Assembly: GCA_902762905.1 (NCBI GenBank) | Contig: CACWQE010000001.1 | Location: 1 to 64,000 of the forward strand | Origin: an uncultured Lachnospiraceae bacterium | Lineage (GTDB): Bacteria; Bacillota; Clostridia; Lachnospirales; Lachnospiraceae | Length of the DNA: 64,000 nt | Reading direction: 5' to 3' | Part shown: positions 26,431 through 36,085 of the stretch, in pieces | How positions within the stretch are numbered: the first letter of the stretch is position 1 | Layout of the letters: each line of letters begins with the position of its first letter | Program-made: the position numbers and the translations under genes | Notes under the pieces: model-generated | The model's database searches: none | Told to the model about the DNA's origin: nothing | Seen by the model: the letters and a program-made list of their open reading frames with translations, nothing else

Positions 26431-27201
26431 ATGAGTGTACAGTTATTAGATAAAACAAGAAAAATCAATCAGCTTTTACATAATAACAATTCTCATAAGG
26501 TTATCTTTAATGATATTTGTAAGGTGCTAAGCGAGATTCTGGAATCGGATATCCTTGTAATCAGCAAGAAAGGAAAGGTTCTGGGAATTAAGAACCGTTC
26601 TGATATCAGTGAGATAACAGAGTTGATTGTGCCGAAAGTTGGAGATTTTATTGATGGAATGTTGAATGAGCGTTTACTTGGTGTACTTTCCACAAAAGAG
26701 AATGTGAATCTTGCAACATTAGGATTTGAGATTGATGATTTGGAACGGTATCGTGCTATCATTTCTCCAATTGATATTGCTGGTGAACGTTTGGGAACCG
26801 TATTTATGTATAAGGAGGATGCACAGTATACCATTGATGACATCATTTTAAGCGAGTATGGTACTACAGTGGTCGGACTTGAGATGATGCGTAGTGTGAA
26901 TGAAGAGAGCGCTGAAGAGAATCGTAAGTTGGCGATCGTGCATTCTGCAATTAATACATTATCTACGTCTGAATCTGAAGCAATCTATCATGTATTTGAA
27001 GAATTGGCAGGAATGCAGGGAATTCTGGTGGCATCTAAGATTGCAGACAGGGTTGGAATTACACGTTCCGTTATTGTGAATGCACTTCGGAAGTTTGAGA
27101 GTGCAGGTGTGATTGAAACAAAGTCATCCGGTATGAAGGGTACGAATATCCGTGTGCTGAATGAATATGTATTTGACGAGGTTAAGAAATTACATAACTA
27201 G
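26431..27201 (+). CDS. codY: GTP-sensing transcriptional repressor CodY
   Basis: A 256-residue global regulator that senses branched-chain amino acids and GTP. An N-terminal GAF domain (to about residue 155) and a helical linker precede the winged helix, whose recognition part SKIADRVGITRSVIVNALRK is near residues 202-222. GGAGGGAG lies before the ATG at 26431; an in-frame ATG at 26413 precedes that site. It stands directly before the flagellar operon, a position kept since Bacillus. CodY represses motility genes in several Firmicutes; no CodY box was seen before flgB. Confidence 0.96.
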   Translation: MSVQLLDKTRKINQLLHNNNSHKVIFNDICKVLSEILESDILVISKKGKVLGIKNRSDISEITELIVPKVGDFIDGMLNERLLGVLSTKENVNLATLGFEIDDLERYRAIISPIDIAGERLGTVFMYKEDAQYTIDDIILSEYGTTVVGLEMMRSVNEESAEENRKLAIVHSAINTLSTSESEAIYHVFEELAGMQGILVASKIADRVGITRSVIVNALRKFESAGVIETKSSGMKGTNIRVLNEYVFDEVKKLHN

Positions 27202-27213
27202 AATGGATTTGAG

Positions 27214-27264
27214 ATAGCAAAAGGATTTGTGAGTATACTCAGAGGCTTTTGCTATTGTTTTGTT
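27214..27264 (+). terminator. Terminator after codY, with an inner palindrome
   Basis: ATAGCAAAAG (27214-27223) pairs perfectly with CTTTTGCTAT (27246-27255), followed by TGTTTTGTT. The loop holds the perfect 12-base palindrome TGAGTATACTCA (27230-27241). It separates codY from the flagellar operon, whose -10 begins at its last base. Confidence 0.75.
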
Positions 27265-27269
27265 ATAAT
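27261..27269 (+). promoter_or_regulatory. Extended -10 promoter of the fla/che operon
   Basis: TGTTATAAT gives an extended -10 (TGN before TATAAT at 27264-27269) with no good -35. The flgB start is only 20 bases on, so the leader would be about 13 bases and begin at the AAGGAGG site. A longer transcript reading through from codY cannot be excluded. Confidence 0.55.
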
Positions 27270-27288
27270 GCAGATAAGGAGGCAATCT

Positions 27289-27681
27289 ATGATTAATACC
27301 AATATTTATAATTATATTAATGTATTGGATAAGGCGGCGGATGCAGCAAACTCTAGAAATGAGATTTTGTCTAATAATATTGCGAACGTGGATACGCCGA
27401 ATTATAAGAGAAAAGATGTAGCTTTTGAAAATTATCTAGAACAGGCACTGATCGGCCCGGAGTCATTGGATGAGAGAATTGCGGATGTGAATACGCATTT
27501 GTCTGATTTTGGTGGAATGACATATACAGATCATTCTACATTATCTTATCGTTTAGATGGTAATAATGTAGATATGGATACCGAGAGTGCATATCTTGCT
27601 GAGAATCAGATTCGTTATAATGCTTTGGTAGAACAGATTGGACAGGAGTTTTCAAGATATAAGACGGTATTGTCTAATTAA
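27289..27681 (+). CDS. flgB: Flagellar basal body rod protein FlgB
   Basis: A 130-residue proximal rod protein. The rod signature ILSNNIANVDTPNYKR lies at about residues 26-41, and the C-terminal helix typical of axial proteins is present. The ATG at 27289 follows AAGGAGGC. First gene of the fla/che operon, followed 15 bases later by flgC, the usual order in Bacillus and Clostridia. Confidence 0.96.
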   Translation: MINTNIYNYINVLDKAADAANSRNEILSNNIANVDTPNYKRKDVAFENYLEQALIGPESLDERIADVNTHLSDFGGMTYTDHSTLSYRLDGNNVDMDTESAYLAENQIRYNALVEQIGQEFSRYKTVLSN

Positions 27682-27696
27682 TAGAGGAGATAATAT

Positions 27697-28137
27697 ATGG
27701 GTGGTATTTTTAATGCAATGAATGTGTCTGCATCTGGTATGACGGCACAGAGAACAAGAATGGATATTATTTCAGAGAACATTGCGAATGTGAACACAAC
27801 CAGAGATGAGAATGGGGAAGTTTATAAGAGAAAGACAGTTGTATTCCATGAGAATTCGAACGCTTCCTTTGACAATATTTTGAGTAATAAGTTAGAGTCG
27901 TATCATCCGCATGGTGTTAAGATTACAGCAATTGTGGAAGACACCAGCGAGGGAGCTATGACTTATGATCCGAATCATCCGGATGCAGATGAGAATGGGT
28001 ATGTTACATTACCGAATGTGAATACCGTTACGGAGATGACAAACCTGATTGATGCAAGCCGGTCTTATGAGGCAAATGCAACAGCATTTAATGCGTCAAA
28101 AGCAATTGCAGCAAAGGGATTAGAATTATTCAAATAG
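27697..28137 (+). CDS. flgC: Flagellar basal body rod protein FlgC
   Basis: A 146-residue proximal rod protein with the N-terminal MNVSASGMTAQRTRMDIISENIANV axial helix (split across the flg_bb_rod motif) and the C-terminal LIDASRSYEANATAFNASK pattern. AGAGGAG precedes the ATG. Length is standard, and it lies between flgB and fliE as expected. Confidence 0.96.
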   Translation: MGGIFNAMNVSASGMTAQRTRMDIISENIANVNTTRDENGEVYKRKTVVFHENSNASFDNILSNKLESYHPHGVKITAIVEDTSEGAMTYDPNHPDADENGYVTLPNVNTVTEMTNLIDASRSYEANATAFNASKAIAAKGLELFK

Positions 28138-28165
28138 ATGATAAGAATGGATGGGTGAGTATAGT

Positions 28166-28483
28166 ATGGCAGTTGCAGGAGTACATAATATTGATCTGGC
28201 GAATTCCATATATGGTGCAACAGGCAGTTCAGATGTGACAACAAAGAAAGATAACGTTTCTTTTGATAATTTGTTTGATTCGGCTGTGAATATGTACAAA
28301 GAGACAGATGCGTTGCAAGATGCGGCAGAAGAATCAGAGATGAATTTTGCATTAGGATATTCTACGAGTGTGCACGATCTGGCGATTGCACAGCAGAAGG
28401 CTAATATTTCGTTGCAATATACGGTGAAAGTAACGAATAAAGCATTAGAGGCATACAAAGAATTGATGAATATGCAAATTTAA
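28166..28483 (+). CDS. fliE: Flagellar hook-basal body protein FliE
   Basis: A 105-residue adaptor between the MS ring and the rod. The C-terminal half has the family pattern HDLAIAQQKANISLQYTVKV. I prefer the ATG at 28166, with GGGTGAG at 28153-28159 as its site, over the ATG at 28151, which has none. Confidence 0.93.
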   Translation: MAVAGVHNIDLANSIYGATGSSDVTTKKDNVSFDNLFDSAVNMYKETDALQDAAEESEMNFALGYSTSVHDLAIAQQKANISLQYTVKVTNKALEAYKELMNMQI

Positions 28484-28505
28484 CATAAGGGGCAGGTAGT
28501 ATACG

Positions 28506-30122
28506 ATGTTAGATAGGGTGAAAGCTATTCAGACCAAACTGGTAGAGTACTGGAATCGGTTTACAAGCAAACAAAAGACATTAATTATCACAATAACGGC
28601 GGCGGTGATCTTTACACTGGTGGCGTTAATTGTGTTGTTGAATCGTACAAAATATGTTGAGTTAGTGACTTTTGACAATACGAGTGATGCGGCATCTGCG
28701 GATCAGGTGTTGACAGATGCAGGCATTGAACATCAGGTTTCCGGTAATGGCCTGACATTTACGGTGGATGAGAAGTCTGAATCGGCAGCAAGGCTTGCAT
28801 TAGGAGAGAATAATATTGCAACTAATGCAGATGACGATTGGGATAAATTATTCAATAACAGTATGTCTACAACGGACAGTGAACGTCAATTAAAGCAGAG
28901 GATTGTCAAACAGAATGATATTGGTAAGGAATTAGAACAGATTGAGGGTGTGAAACAGGCATCCGTTCAGATTACGATTCCAGATAACACGAATTCTTTG
29001 TTATCTGCAGACAAGGAAGCGTCGGCAAGTGTATTGCTTATGACGACAAAAGACTTTCAGGAGAGTAATGTAGAGGGCATTGCCAATTATGTAGCAACTT
29101 CTTTGGGTAACTCTACAACAGATAACATTCGGATCATTGACCAGACAGGATCTTTACTGTTTGGCGGTGATGGAGATATGAAGAGTGCGGCAGGAACATC
29201 TTCAGCAGCAATCAAGATTGCAAATCAGGTAACTGATAATTTGGAGGATCGTGTCCGAAGTCTGATGATCAGTTCGGGTGTATATAATGATGCGGAAGTA
29301 ACAGCTAATTTAGATATTGATTTGGACGAGCAGCAGATTGTAGATGAACACCATTATACGGATGATACCGAAGATGATACGGGTCCTAAGACATCATATT
29401 ATTATTATAATGCAACGAATACGGACGGAGTTTCTGGAATACCGGGAACGGATTCGAATGATGGACAGACGCAGGATTATGAGATTCTGAATGGTACAAC
29501 AGGTAACAGTGATGCGAATGTAATCAAAGAAGAGTACCATGATAGTGTGACAACAACGAATACGACCAAGACGATTGGTACAGTGAATAAAGATAATTCT
29601 ACAATTGCAGTAGTTCTTAGCAAATACGTGATCTATGATGAAGCACAGATGAAGAAGTCCGGGCAGTTAAAGGGCACGAATTTTGAGACGTTTCAGGAGC
29701 AGAACAGCGATCGTAAGGCAATTCAGTTAGATGATCAGACGACAGCATTGATCGAGAAAGCGACCGGTTTTCCAACGAATAACATAGAGGTACAGGCTTA
29801 TGAAGTACCAATATTCTATCCACAGGAGACAACGGCTGCAGAAGTGGCAACCAATTACTTGCAGTTTGTTCTAGCTATATTAATTGTTGCTTTATTATGT
29901 TTTGTTGTATTTAAGGGTATGAAGCCGGTAGAGGTTACGGAGTTAGAACCAGAGCTTTCTGTAGAGGCGTTATTGGCAACAACGAAGGAGAATCAGAGCT
30001 TAGAGGATATCGAGTTTAGTGATAAATCAGCTACCAGACAGCAGATTGAACGGTTTGTGGATGAGAATCCAGAAGAGGTTGCATTATTACTGCGTAACTG
30101 GTTGAATGATGATTGGGATTAG
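28506..30122 (+). CDS. fliF: Flagellar MS-ring protein FliF
   Basis: A 538-residue ring protein with membrane helices near residues 25-45 and 450-470, and ring-building motifs between, including the YscJ-like domain (GENNIATNADDDWDKLF area, residues 98-115). The Asp/Thr-rich segment around residues 290-330 is the variable periplasmic loop. The C-terminal end (ENPEEVALLLRNWLNDDWD, split) is the FliG-binding helix. GGGGCAGG precedes the ATG. Confidence 0.96.
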   Translation: MLDRVKAIQTKLVEYWNRFTSKQKTLIITITAAVIFTLVALIVLLNRTKYVELVTFDNTSDAASADQVLTDAGIEHQVSGNGLTFTVDEKSESAARLALGENNIATNADDDWDKLFNNSMSTTDSERQLKQRIVKQNDIGKELEQIEGVKQASVQITIPDNTNSLLSADKEASASVLLMTTKDFQESNVEGIANYVATSLGNSTTDNIRIIDQTGSLLFGGDGDMKSAAGTSSAAIKIANQVTDNLEDRVRSLMISSGVYNDAEVTANLDIDLDEQQIVDEHHYTDDTEDDTGPKTSYYYYNATNTDGVSGIPGTDSNDGQTQDYEILNGTTGNSDANVIKEEYHDSVTTTNTTKTIGTVNKDNSTIAVVLSKYVIYDEAQMKKSGQLKGTNFETFQEQNSDRKAIQLDDQTTALIEKATGFPTNNIEVQAYEVPIFYPQETTAAEVATNYLQFVLAILIVALLCFVVFKGMKPVEVTELEPELSVEALLATTKENQSLEDIEFSDKSATRQQIERFVDENPEEVALLLRNWLNDDWD

Positions 30123-30159
30123 TCAGACAGAGATTGAGAGATAAGTTGGAGGAAGGAAT

Positions 30160-31173
30160 ATGTCAATGTATGATGATGAGATGTCGGGTGCGCAAAAGGC
30201 TGCTATATTGTTGATCTCCTTGGGCCCGGAGAAGTCAGCCAACATATTCAAGCATTTAAAGGAAGATGAGATTGAAGCACTCACATTGGAGATTGCAAAT
30301 ACAAGAAGTGTTGCCCCGGATGTGAAGGAACAGGTGTTAGAGGAATTCTATGAGATCTGTCTTGCACAGCAGTATATTGCGGAAGGTGGTATTGGATACG
30401 CAAAGGAACTGTTAGACAAGGCATTAGGAGAGGACAAGGCAAAAGATGTAATTGGAAGATTGACAGCTTCCTTGCAAGTGCGGCCGTTCGAATTTGTTCG
30501 AAAGGCAGATCCGTCCCAGTTACTTAACTTTATACAGGATGAACATCCTCAGACAATTGCGTTGATCCTTGCATATTTGCCATCTAGTCAGGCTGCGGCT
30601 GTAGTAGGAGCGCTTCCGCCTGAGAAACAGGCGGATGTGGCAAAACGTATTGCGTTAATGGATCGAACCAGTCCGGATGTGATCAAAGAAGTGGAGAAAG
30701 TATTGGAGAAGAAATTATCCTCTCTTGTCAATCAGGATTACACGATTGTTGGTGGTGTCGATGCCATTGTATCAATCCTGAATACAGTGGATCGTAGTAC
30801 GGAGAAACATATTATGGAGACATTGGAGATTGAAGAACCTGAATTAGCAGATGAGATTCGCCGTAAGATGTTTGTATTTGAGGATATCTTAAGTCTTGAT
30901 AACCGTGCGATCCAGACAGTTCTTCGTGAAGTGGATAATAGTGAGCTTGCTATTGCACTTAAGAATGCCAATGAAGATGTACAGAACTGTATCTTTAATA
31001 ATCTGTCATCCCGTCTTGCTACTATGATCAAAGAGGATATGGAATATATGGGTCCAGTCCGTCTGAAGGATGTAGAGGAGGCACAGCAGAAGATTGTCAA
31101 TATTATCCGGAAGTTAGAAGACACTGGAGAGATTGTTATTTCCCGTGGTGGAGGTGACGAGATTATTGTCTAA
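30160..31173 (+). CDS. fliG: Flagellar motor switch protein FliG
   Basis: A 337-residue rotor protein. The N-terminal FliF-binding domain (GAQKAAILLISLGPE), the middle EHPQTIALILAYLP motif and the C-terminal charged torque helix (about residues 275-300, REVDNSELAIALKNA) are all present. GGAGGAAGG lies before the ATG. The stop codon overlaps the fliH start region. Confidence 0.97.
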   Translation: MSMYDDEMSGAQKAAILLISLGPEKSANIFKHLKEDEIEALTLEIANTRSVAPDVKEQVLEEFYEICLAQQYIAEGGIGYAKELLDKALGEDKAKDVIGRLTASLQVRPFEFVRKADPSQLLNFIQDEHPQTIALILAYLPSSQAAAVVGALPPEKQADVAKRIALMDRTSPDVIKEVEKVLEKKLSSLVNQDYTIVGGVDAIVSILNTVDRSTEKHIMETLEIEEPELADEIRRKMFVFEDILSLDNRAIQTVLREVDNSELAIALKNANEDVQNCIFNNLSSRLATMIKEDMEYMGPVRLKDVEEAQQKIVNIIRKLEDTGEIVISRGGGDEIIV

Positions 31174-32041
31174 TCTTATAAAATCAGGATTTGTTGCATT
31201 TTCGCAAGATCAGACTCTTGTGATTGATGCAAATGATAACAAGATCATAAAGGGAATTGACGAAGCGATTCAGGAAGCCGCAGCGGCAGAAGAACCATCG
31301 ATAGAAGATGCATTAGCAGAGGCGATGATTGAAGATGCACAATTGGATGGACTTGGGGATGAGGGTTCTTTCGGAACATTGGAGATATCCGGGGGGACGC
31401 CGGAACAACAGAGAGAAGATGCAGAGCAGATTGTTGTACAGGCGAAGAATGAAGCACAGGAGATTGTGAGTCAGGCACACGATGAAGTAGAACAGATGCG
31501 TGCTGCTGCATATGACGAAGTGGAGCAGATTAAGAATGCAGCAAGATCTGACGGATATCAGGCAGGGTATCAGGAAGGTTTGCAGGCTGTTGAGGAAGAA
31601 TATCAGCAAAAGAAACAAGAACTACAGGAGCAGCTGGATCAATATGCGCAGCAACAGCAACGGGAGCAGGAAGAGTTTATTGCTGATATGGAACGTAATA
31701 TGGTTGAGTGGCTTTGCCGGATGATTCCGACGATAACAGGTGTTATGATTGAGAATCAGAAAGATGTTCTTTTATATATGGTGAATGAGACCATTAAGAA
31801 TTTAGATGATTGTAAACAATTTGTAGTGAAAGTATCAGAAGAGGATTATGCAGCATTAGAGTCACAAAAGGAACAGATTTATGGATATTCTAATCCGAAT
31901 GTTGATATAGAATTGTTTGCAGATGCCAAATTATCACCAAAGCAATGCCTGATTGAGACAGAGAATGGAGTGGTGAATGCATCGTTAGATGCACAGCTGA
32001 TCAATTTGAATAAAGCACTTCGTTTGATGATAAAGGAATGA
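31166..32041 (+). CDS. fliH: Flagellar export stator protein FliH
   Basis: About 291 residues. A Glu/Gln-rich coiled coil (about residues 90-180) leads into the FliH/V-ATPase E-like C-terminal domain that binds FliI. I chose TTG at 31166, giving MSNLIKSGFVAF, because GGAGGTGA at 31150-31157 ends 8 bases before it; an earlier TTG at 31133 has no site. It overlaps fliG by 8 bases. It regulates the export ATPase at the base of the flagellum. Confidence 0.9.
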   Translation: MSNLIKSGFVAFSQDQTLVIDANDNKIIKGIDEAIQEAAAAEEPSIEDALAEAMIEDAQLDGLGDEGSFGTLEISGGTPEQQREDAEQIVVQAKNEAQEIVSQAHDEVEQMRAAAYDEVEQIKNAARSDGYQAGYQEGLQAVEEEYQQKKQELQEQLDQYAQQQQREQEEFIADMERNMVEWLCRMIPTITGVMIENQKDVLLYMVNETIKNLDDCKQFVVKVSEEDYAALESQKEQIYGYSNPNVDIELFADAKLSPKQCLIETENGVVNASLDAQLINLNKALRLMIKE

Positions 32042-32043
32042 AG

Positions 32044-33363
32044 ATGACTATGAAATTAGATTTTACGCCTTATTTTTCCATGTTGAATCAATCCTATGTG
32101 ACAGAACTTGGAAAAGTGGCAAAGATTGTAGGACTTACTGTGGAATCAGTCGGGCCTCCCTGCAAATTGAATGACTTGTGTAGGATTACTTCAAAGGATG
32201 GTAGTCAGCATGTGATGGCGGAAGTAGTTGGTTTTCGGGATAATCGTGTGCTTTTGATGCCATTTGACAGTGTAGAAGGAATTGGTCCGGGGGCATTGGT
32301 TGAGAATACGAAAGAACCTTTGAAAGTTATGGTAGGAGAAGAACTGCTAGGACGTTCTCTGGATGGGCTGGGGAGACCGATAGACGGGGAAGAATTACAT
32401 TTAAGTGAGGCTTATCCAATTGAGGCTCCGCCGCCGGATGCGTTGAAACGTAAGATTATATCAGAGGTTCTTCCACTTGGCGTGAAGGCAGTAGATGGAA
32501 TGATCACGGTTGGTAAAGGACAGCGTATCGGAATCTTTGCGGGTTCTGGTGTTGGTAAGTCGACATTGATGGGTATGTTTGCCCGTAATACGAAAGCAGA
32601 TGTGAATGTAATTGCTTTGATCGGAGAGCGTGGAAGAGAAGTAAGGGAATTTATTGAACGTGATTTAGGGGAAGAAGGAATGAAGCGTTCAGTTGTAGTT
32701 GTGGCGACTTCGGATAAACCAGCCTTGATCCGTAATAAGGCGGCTAAGACAGCAACGGCAATTGCAGAATATTTCCGGGATCAGGGTAAGGATGTTCTTT
32801 TAATGATGGATAATATGACACGTTTTTGTATGGCACAGCGAGAGATTGGCCTTGCATCCGGGGAACCTCCGGTTACAAGAGGATATCCACCGTCGGTATA
32901 TTCGGAACTTCCTAAGGTGCTAGAACGTGCAGGTAATGCAGAGAAAGGTTCGATTACCGGTCTGTATGCGGTACTGGTAGATGGAGATGACTTTAACGAA
33001 CCAATCTCGGATACAGCGCGAGGCATTCTGGATGGGCATATTATGTTATCGAGAAAGTTAGGACATAAGAATCACTATCCGGCAATTGATGTCCTGCAGA
33101 GCATTTCGAGATGTATGAGTGGAATTGCAACGAAGGAACACAAAGCAGCTGCGGGCAGACTTAAGAATGTATTGGCCACATATAATGAGGCGGAAGATCT
33201 GATCAATATAGGTGCTTATAAAGCTGGATCGAATCCAGATATTGATTATGCAATTTCCAAGATTGGTAAAGTAAATGAGTTCCTGATGCAGGATGTAGAC
33301 AGCAAATATCAATTTGATGAGGAGGTAGCGATGCTTTCTGGTATATTTGCAGATGCAGAGTAG
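32044..33363 (+). CDS. fliI: Flagellum-specific ATPase FliI
   Basis: About 439 residues, related to F1-ATPase beta. The P-loop GSGVGKST is near residues 167-175, with RGREVREF, the Walker B region VLLMMDNMTRFCMAQREI and the GYPPSVYSELP motif intact. Three in-frame ATGs occur at 32038, 32044 and 32050; AAAGGA at 32032-32037 best fits 32044. Gene order fliH-fliI-fliJ is standard. Confidence 0.95.
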   Translation: MTMKLDFTPYFSMLNQSYVTELGKVAKIVGLTVESVGPPCKLNDLCRITSKDGSQHVMAEVVGFRDNRVLLMPFDSVEGIGPGALVENTKEPLKVMVGEELLGRSLDGLGRPIDGEELHLSEAYPIEAPPPDALKRKIISEVLPLGVKAVDGMITVGKGQRIGIFAGSGVGKSTLMGMFARNTKADVNVIALIGERGREVREFIERDLGEEGMKRSVVVVATSDKPALIRNKAAKTATAIAEYFRDQGKDVLLMMDNMTRFCMAQREIGLASGEPPVTRGYPPSVYSELPKVLERAGNAEKGSITGLYAVLVDGDDFNEPISDTARGILDGHIMLSRKLGHKNHYPAIDVLQSISRCMSGIATKEHKAAAGRLKNVLATYNEAEDLINIGAYKAGSNPDIDYAISKIGKVNEFLMQDVDSKYQFDEEVAMLSGIFADAE

Positions 33364-33378
33364 TGAAGGTGTTAGAAT

Positions 33379-33834
33379 ATGGCGAAGTTTATTTATCGGA
33401 TGCAGAATATTCTGGATATTAAGTATAAGCTGGAAGAACAGGCAAAGCAGGAATATATGGCAGTCCAGGCAAGGCTGAATGAGGAACAGGATAAATTACA
33501 TGCTTTAGAAGCCCGCAAAGCTGCATATTTTGCTCAATATCGGACATTACTTCAGGAACGATTAGATGTTCTGGAGATAGAGACCTGTAAGAATGCGATT
33601 ATATTGATGGATGAATATATTCATAACCAGCAGCTTGTTGTAGCACAGGTGGAAAAGGAATTAGAACAGGCAATCCGTAAGATGAATGAGGCGATGCAGG
33701 AACGCAAGATACATGAGAAACTCCGGGAGAAACAATTTGAAGTATTTTTACAGGAATTGAACCAGGAAGAGATGAAGGAGATCGATCAATTGATCAGTTA
33801 TCAATATAATCATGGACAAGAACAAGAGGAGTAA
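33379..33834 (+). CDS. fliJ: Flagellar export chaperone FliJ
   Basis: A 151-residue protein that is one long antiparallel coiled coil, rich in Glu, Gln and Lys and starting FIYRMQNILDIKYKLEEQ, typical of FliJ. FliJ sits in the centre of the FliI hexamer and contacts FlhA. Assignment rests on this form and the position between fliI and the MotE-like gene. Confidence 0.9.
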   Translation: MAKFIYRMQNILDIKYKLEEQAKQEYMAVQARLNEEQDKLHALEARKAAYFAQYRTLLQERLDVLEIETCKNAIILMDEYIHNQQLVVAQVEKELEQAIRKMNEAMQERKIHEKLREKQFEVFLQELNQEEMKEIDQLISYQYNHGQEQEE

Positions 33835-33839
33835 TCAAA

Positions 33840-34604
33840 ATGGCTAGAAAAGAGCGAATTGAAAAGAATAACCAGGACGAAGAGAATGTTGGTGGTAAGA
33901 TATTGTCTGCATTCTTTGTGATATTGATTATTGTTGTATGGCTTACAATCATAGCAGCCCTGATCAAGTTTGATGTGGGAGGATTTGGCAGTTCGGTATT
34001 ACGTCCTATTCTGAAGGATGTTCCAGTGATCAATAAGATTTTACCTGCCGCATCAGAAGAGGAACAACAACAGGAAGCAGAGGAACAATCGGATGATAAT
34101 AAGATAGCCACACTTTCGCAAGCGAAAGATATGATTGCACAATTAGAGGCTGAGAATAGTAAACTTTCAAAAAACAACAAGAAACTCAAAGAGGAAAATG
34201 CAGATCTGACAAGTCAGGTAGAGCGTCTGAAGGTGTTTGAAGATAATCAAAATGCATTTCAACAAGAAAAAGAAGATTTTTATAACGAAATAGTCTATGG
34301 AAATAATGCTCCAGATGCCGATACATATATTAAGTGGTATGAAAGTATTGATGCAGCGAATGCAGAAGCAATATATCGTCAGGTGATTTCGGATCAGCAG
34401 TCGAATTCAGAATTGAAGGATCTGGCTAAGACATATGAGAATATGAAGCCGGCAGAGGCGGCTGCAGTGCTAGAAAAGATGAGTAATGATCTGGATACGG
34501 TTGCGTCAATATTATCAGCGATGAAAGCAGATGCAAGAGCAAAGGTAATGGATGAGATGGATTCTGCCTTTGCAGCAAATGTGACAAAGAAGCTGATGCC
34601 ATAG
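33840..34604 (+). CDS. MotE/YlxF-like flagellar protein with MgtE-N domain
   Basis: A 254-residue protein with one N-terminal membrane helix (about residues 21-43), a coiled coil (about 95-135) and a C-terminal MgtE N-terminal-type domain (MKPAEAAAVLEKM, AKVMDEMD). This matches YlxF of Bacillus, which lies at the same place between fliJ and fliK; related MotE proteins act as chaperones of the stator. The exact role in Clostridia is unknown. It begins 5 bases after fliJ. Confidence 0.85.
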   Translation: MARKERIEKNNQDEENVGGKILSAFFVILIIVVWLTIIAALIKFDVGGFGSSVLRPILKDVPVINKILPAASEEEQQQEAEEQSDDNKIATLSQAKDMIAQLEAENSKLSKNNKKLKEENADLTSQVERLKVFEDNQNAFQQEKEDFYNEIVYGNNAPDADTYIKWYESIDAANAEAIYRQVISDQQSNSELKDLAKTYENMKPAEAAAVLEKMSNDLDTVASILSAMKADARAKVMDEMDSAFAANVTKKLMP

Positions 34605-34638
34605 CACTAATAGAATAATATAGGAAAGGAGGCAGGAT

Positions 34639-36072
34639 ATGATTGTTAATTCCAACGTGAATCAATCCAATCTTATGATGGTTGGAACGGGAACTTCTAC
34701 AGAAGAGACCAAGATGAATAAGAATGCTGGAAATGACGGAATGAATTTTGCAGATGTATTGGCATCTAAACAAGATGTCAATGTAACCGGGCCGAAGGTG
34801 GATGCAGTACAACAAGCACCGGATAAGACACCCGAAGGAAAACAGAATCAGATGAAGGATACGGCAACGGTTTCGGATACTGGACAGACCGGACAGGTTA
34901 AGCAGAATACAACTGACAACACAGAAGAAAATGTATCAGAAATGCCGGTGGTGCCGGATGATATGGTAACGGATGAACAGATTCAGAACGTGACAGATGC
35001 CATTTCGCAGCTTCTTGCAATGATTATGAATCAGTTGCAGATTTCACTTGATGATGTAAAACAGAATCTGCAGACATTAGGGATGGATGTGCAGGATCTT
35101 TTTACAACTGATGGTATGAAGGCATTTTTCCTACAGGTGCAGACAGCAGATACGACGGATTTGTTGACGAATGCAGAGCTGAATCAACAATTTCAGGATT
35201 TTATGGAAGGCTGGAATCAACTGCTTGAAGGTATGGAACTATCTCCGAAAGATGTTATCGCAATTGCAGATATGCAGGGAATGGAAGACATGTTCCAGAA
35301 TCTTGTTTCTGAGGTTTTACCGGAAGAGAATATCGTTATGGATAGTGCAGAGCAGGGTGTTCCGGTGAAGGAACAGTCTGATGCAGAGACGAAAGAACCG
35401 GAAGTGATCATTGAGGATCAGAATCCGAAACAGGCAATACCGGAGAAGATGATAACTACACAGGAGAGACAGATGGAACAGGATACAGGTTCGCAAGATA
35501 CAGCGTCTATGCCGGAATATGAAGTACCTCAGTCGGAACGCAGCACAGATTCAGAGTTTGTGAATCCGGTTTTACAGAATATTCAGGAAGCATTGAATCA
35601 TGTAGATTCACTAGAACCACAGGAAGGTGTTGTGGAATCCAAGCAGATTGTGGAACAGGTGGTGGAGCAGGTAAAGGTTCATATGAGCCAGGAGAATACA
35701 TCCATACAGCTTCAGTTATATCCGGAACATCTTGGAAGGATTCAGATCCATGTTGTTTCCAAAGACGGTGTAATGACAGCAAGAATTGCAGCTGAGACAG
35801 AACAGGCAAAGCAGGCAATAGAGAATGGATTGGCAAGCCTTAAAGAGACATTTGACCAACAGGATCTGAAGGTTGATGCAGTAGAAGTTATGGTTTCTAC
35901 TACAGGATTTGAAAGAGGCAATGAAGAACACAATACGCAGGAGCAGGAAAAGACAAGTCACAGAGCAGGAAAGCTTTCTCTTACGGATTTGGAAGAAGAG
36001 ATAGAAGAAGATGATGTGGCAGAACAGGAAAGAATGAGAGCTTCGGGCAGCAGTGTAAGTTACAGCGCGTAG
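34639..36072 (+). CDS. fliK: Flagellar hook-length control protein FliK
   Basis: A 477-residue secreted ruler protein. Most of it is a low-complexity Gln/Asp/Thr-rich rod. The conserved Flg_hook domain lies near residues 345-425, with the pattern LQLYPEHLGRIQIHV and ARIAAETEQAKQAIE. The length and divergent N-terminal part are normal for FliK. AAAGGAGGC precedes the ATG. Confidence 0.92.
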   Translation: MIVNSNVNQSNLMMVGTGTSTEETKMNKNAGNDGMNFADVLASKQDVNVTGPKVDAVQQAPDKTPEGKQNQMKDTATVSDTGQTGQVKQNTTDNTEENVSEMPVVPDDMVTDEQIQNVTDAISQLLAMIMNQLQISLDDVKQNLQTLGMDVQDLFTTDGMKAFFLQVQTADTTDLLTNAELNQQFQDFMEGWNQLLEGMELSPKDVIAIADMQGMEDMFQNLVSEVLPEENIVMDSAEQGVPVKEQSDAETKEPEVIIEDQNPKQAIPEKMITTQERQMEQDTGSQDTASMPEYEVPQSERSTDSEFVNPVLQNIQEALNHVDSLEPQEGVVESKQIVEQVVEQVKVHMSQENTSIQLQLYPEHLGRIQIHVVSKDGVMTARIAAETEQAKQAIENGLASLKETFDQQDLKVDAVEVMVSTTGFERGNEEHNTQEQEKTSHRAGKLSLTDLEEEIEEDDVAEQERMRASGSSVSYSA

Positions 36073-36085
36073 AAAGGAGGATATT

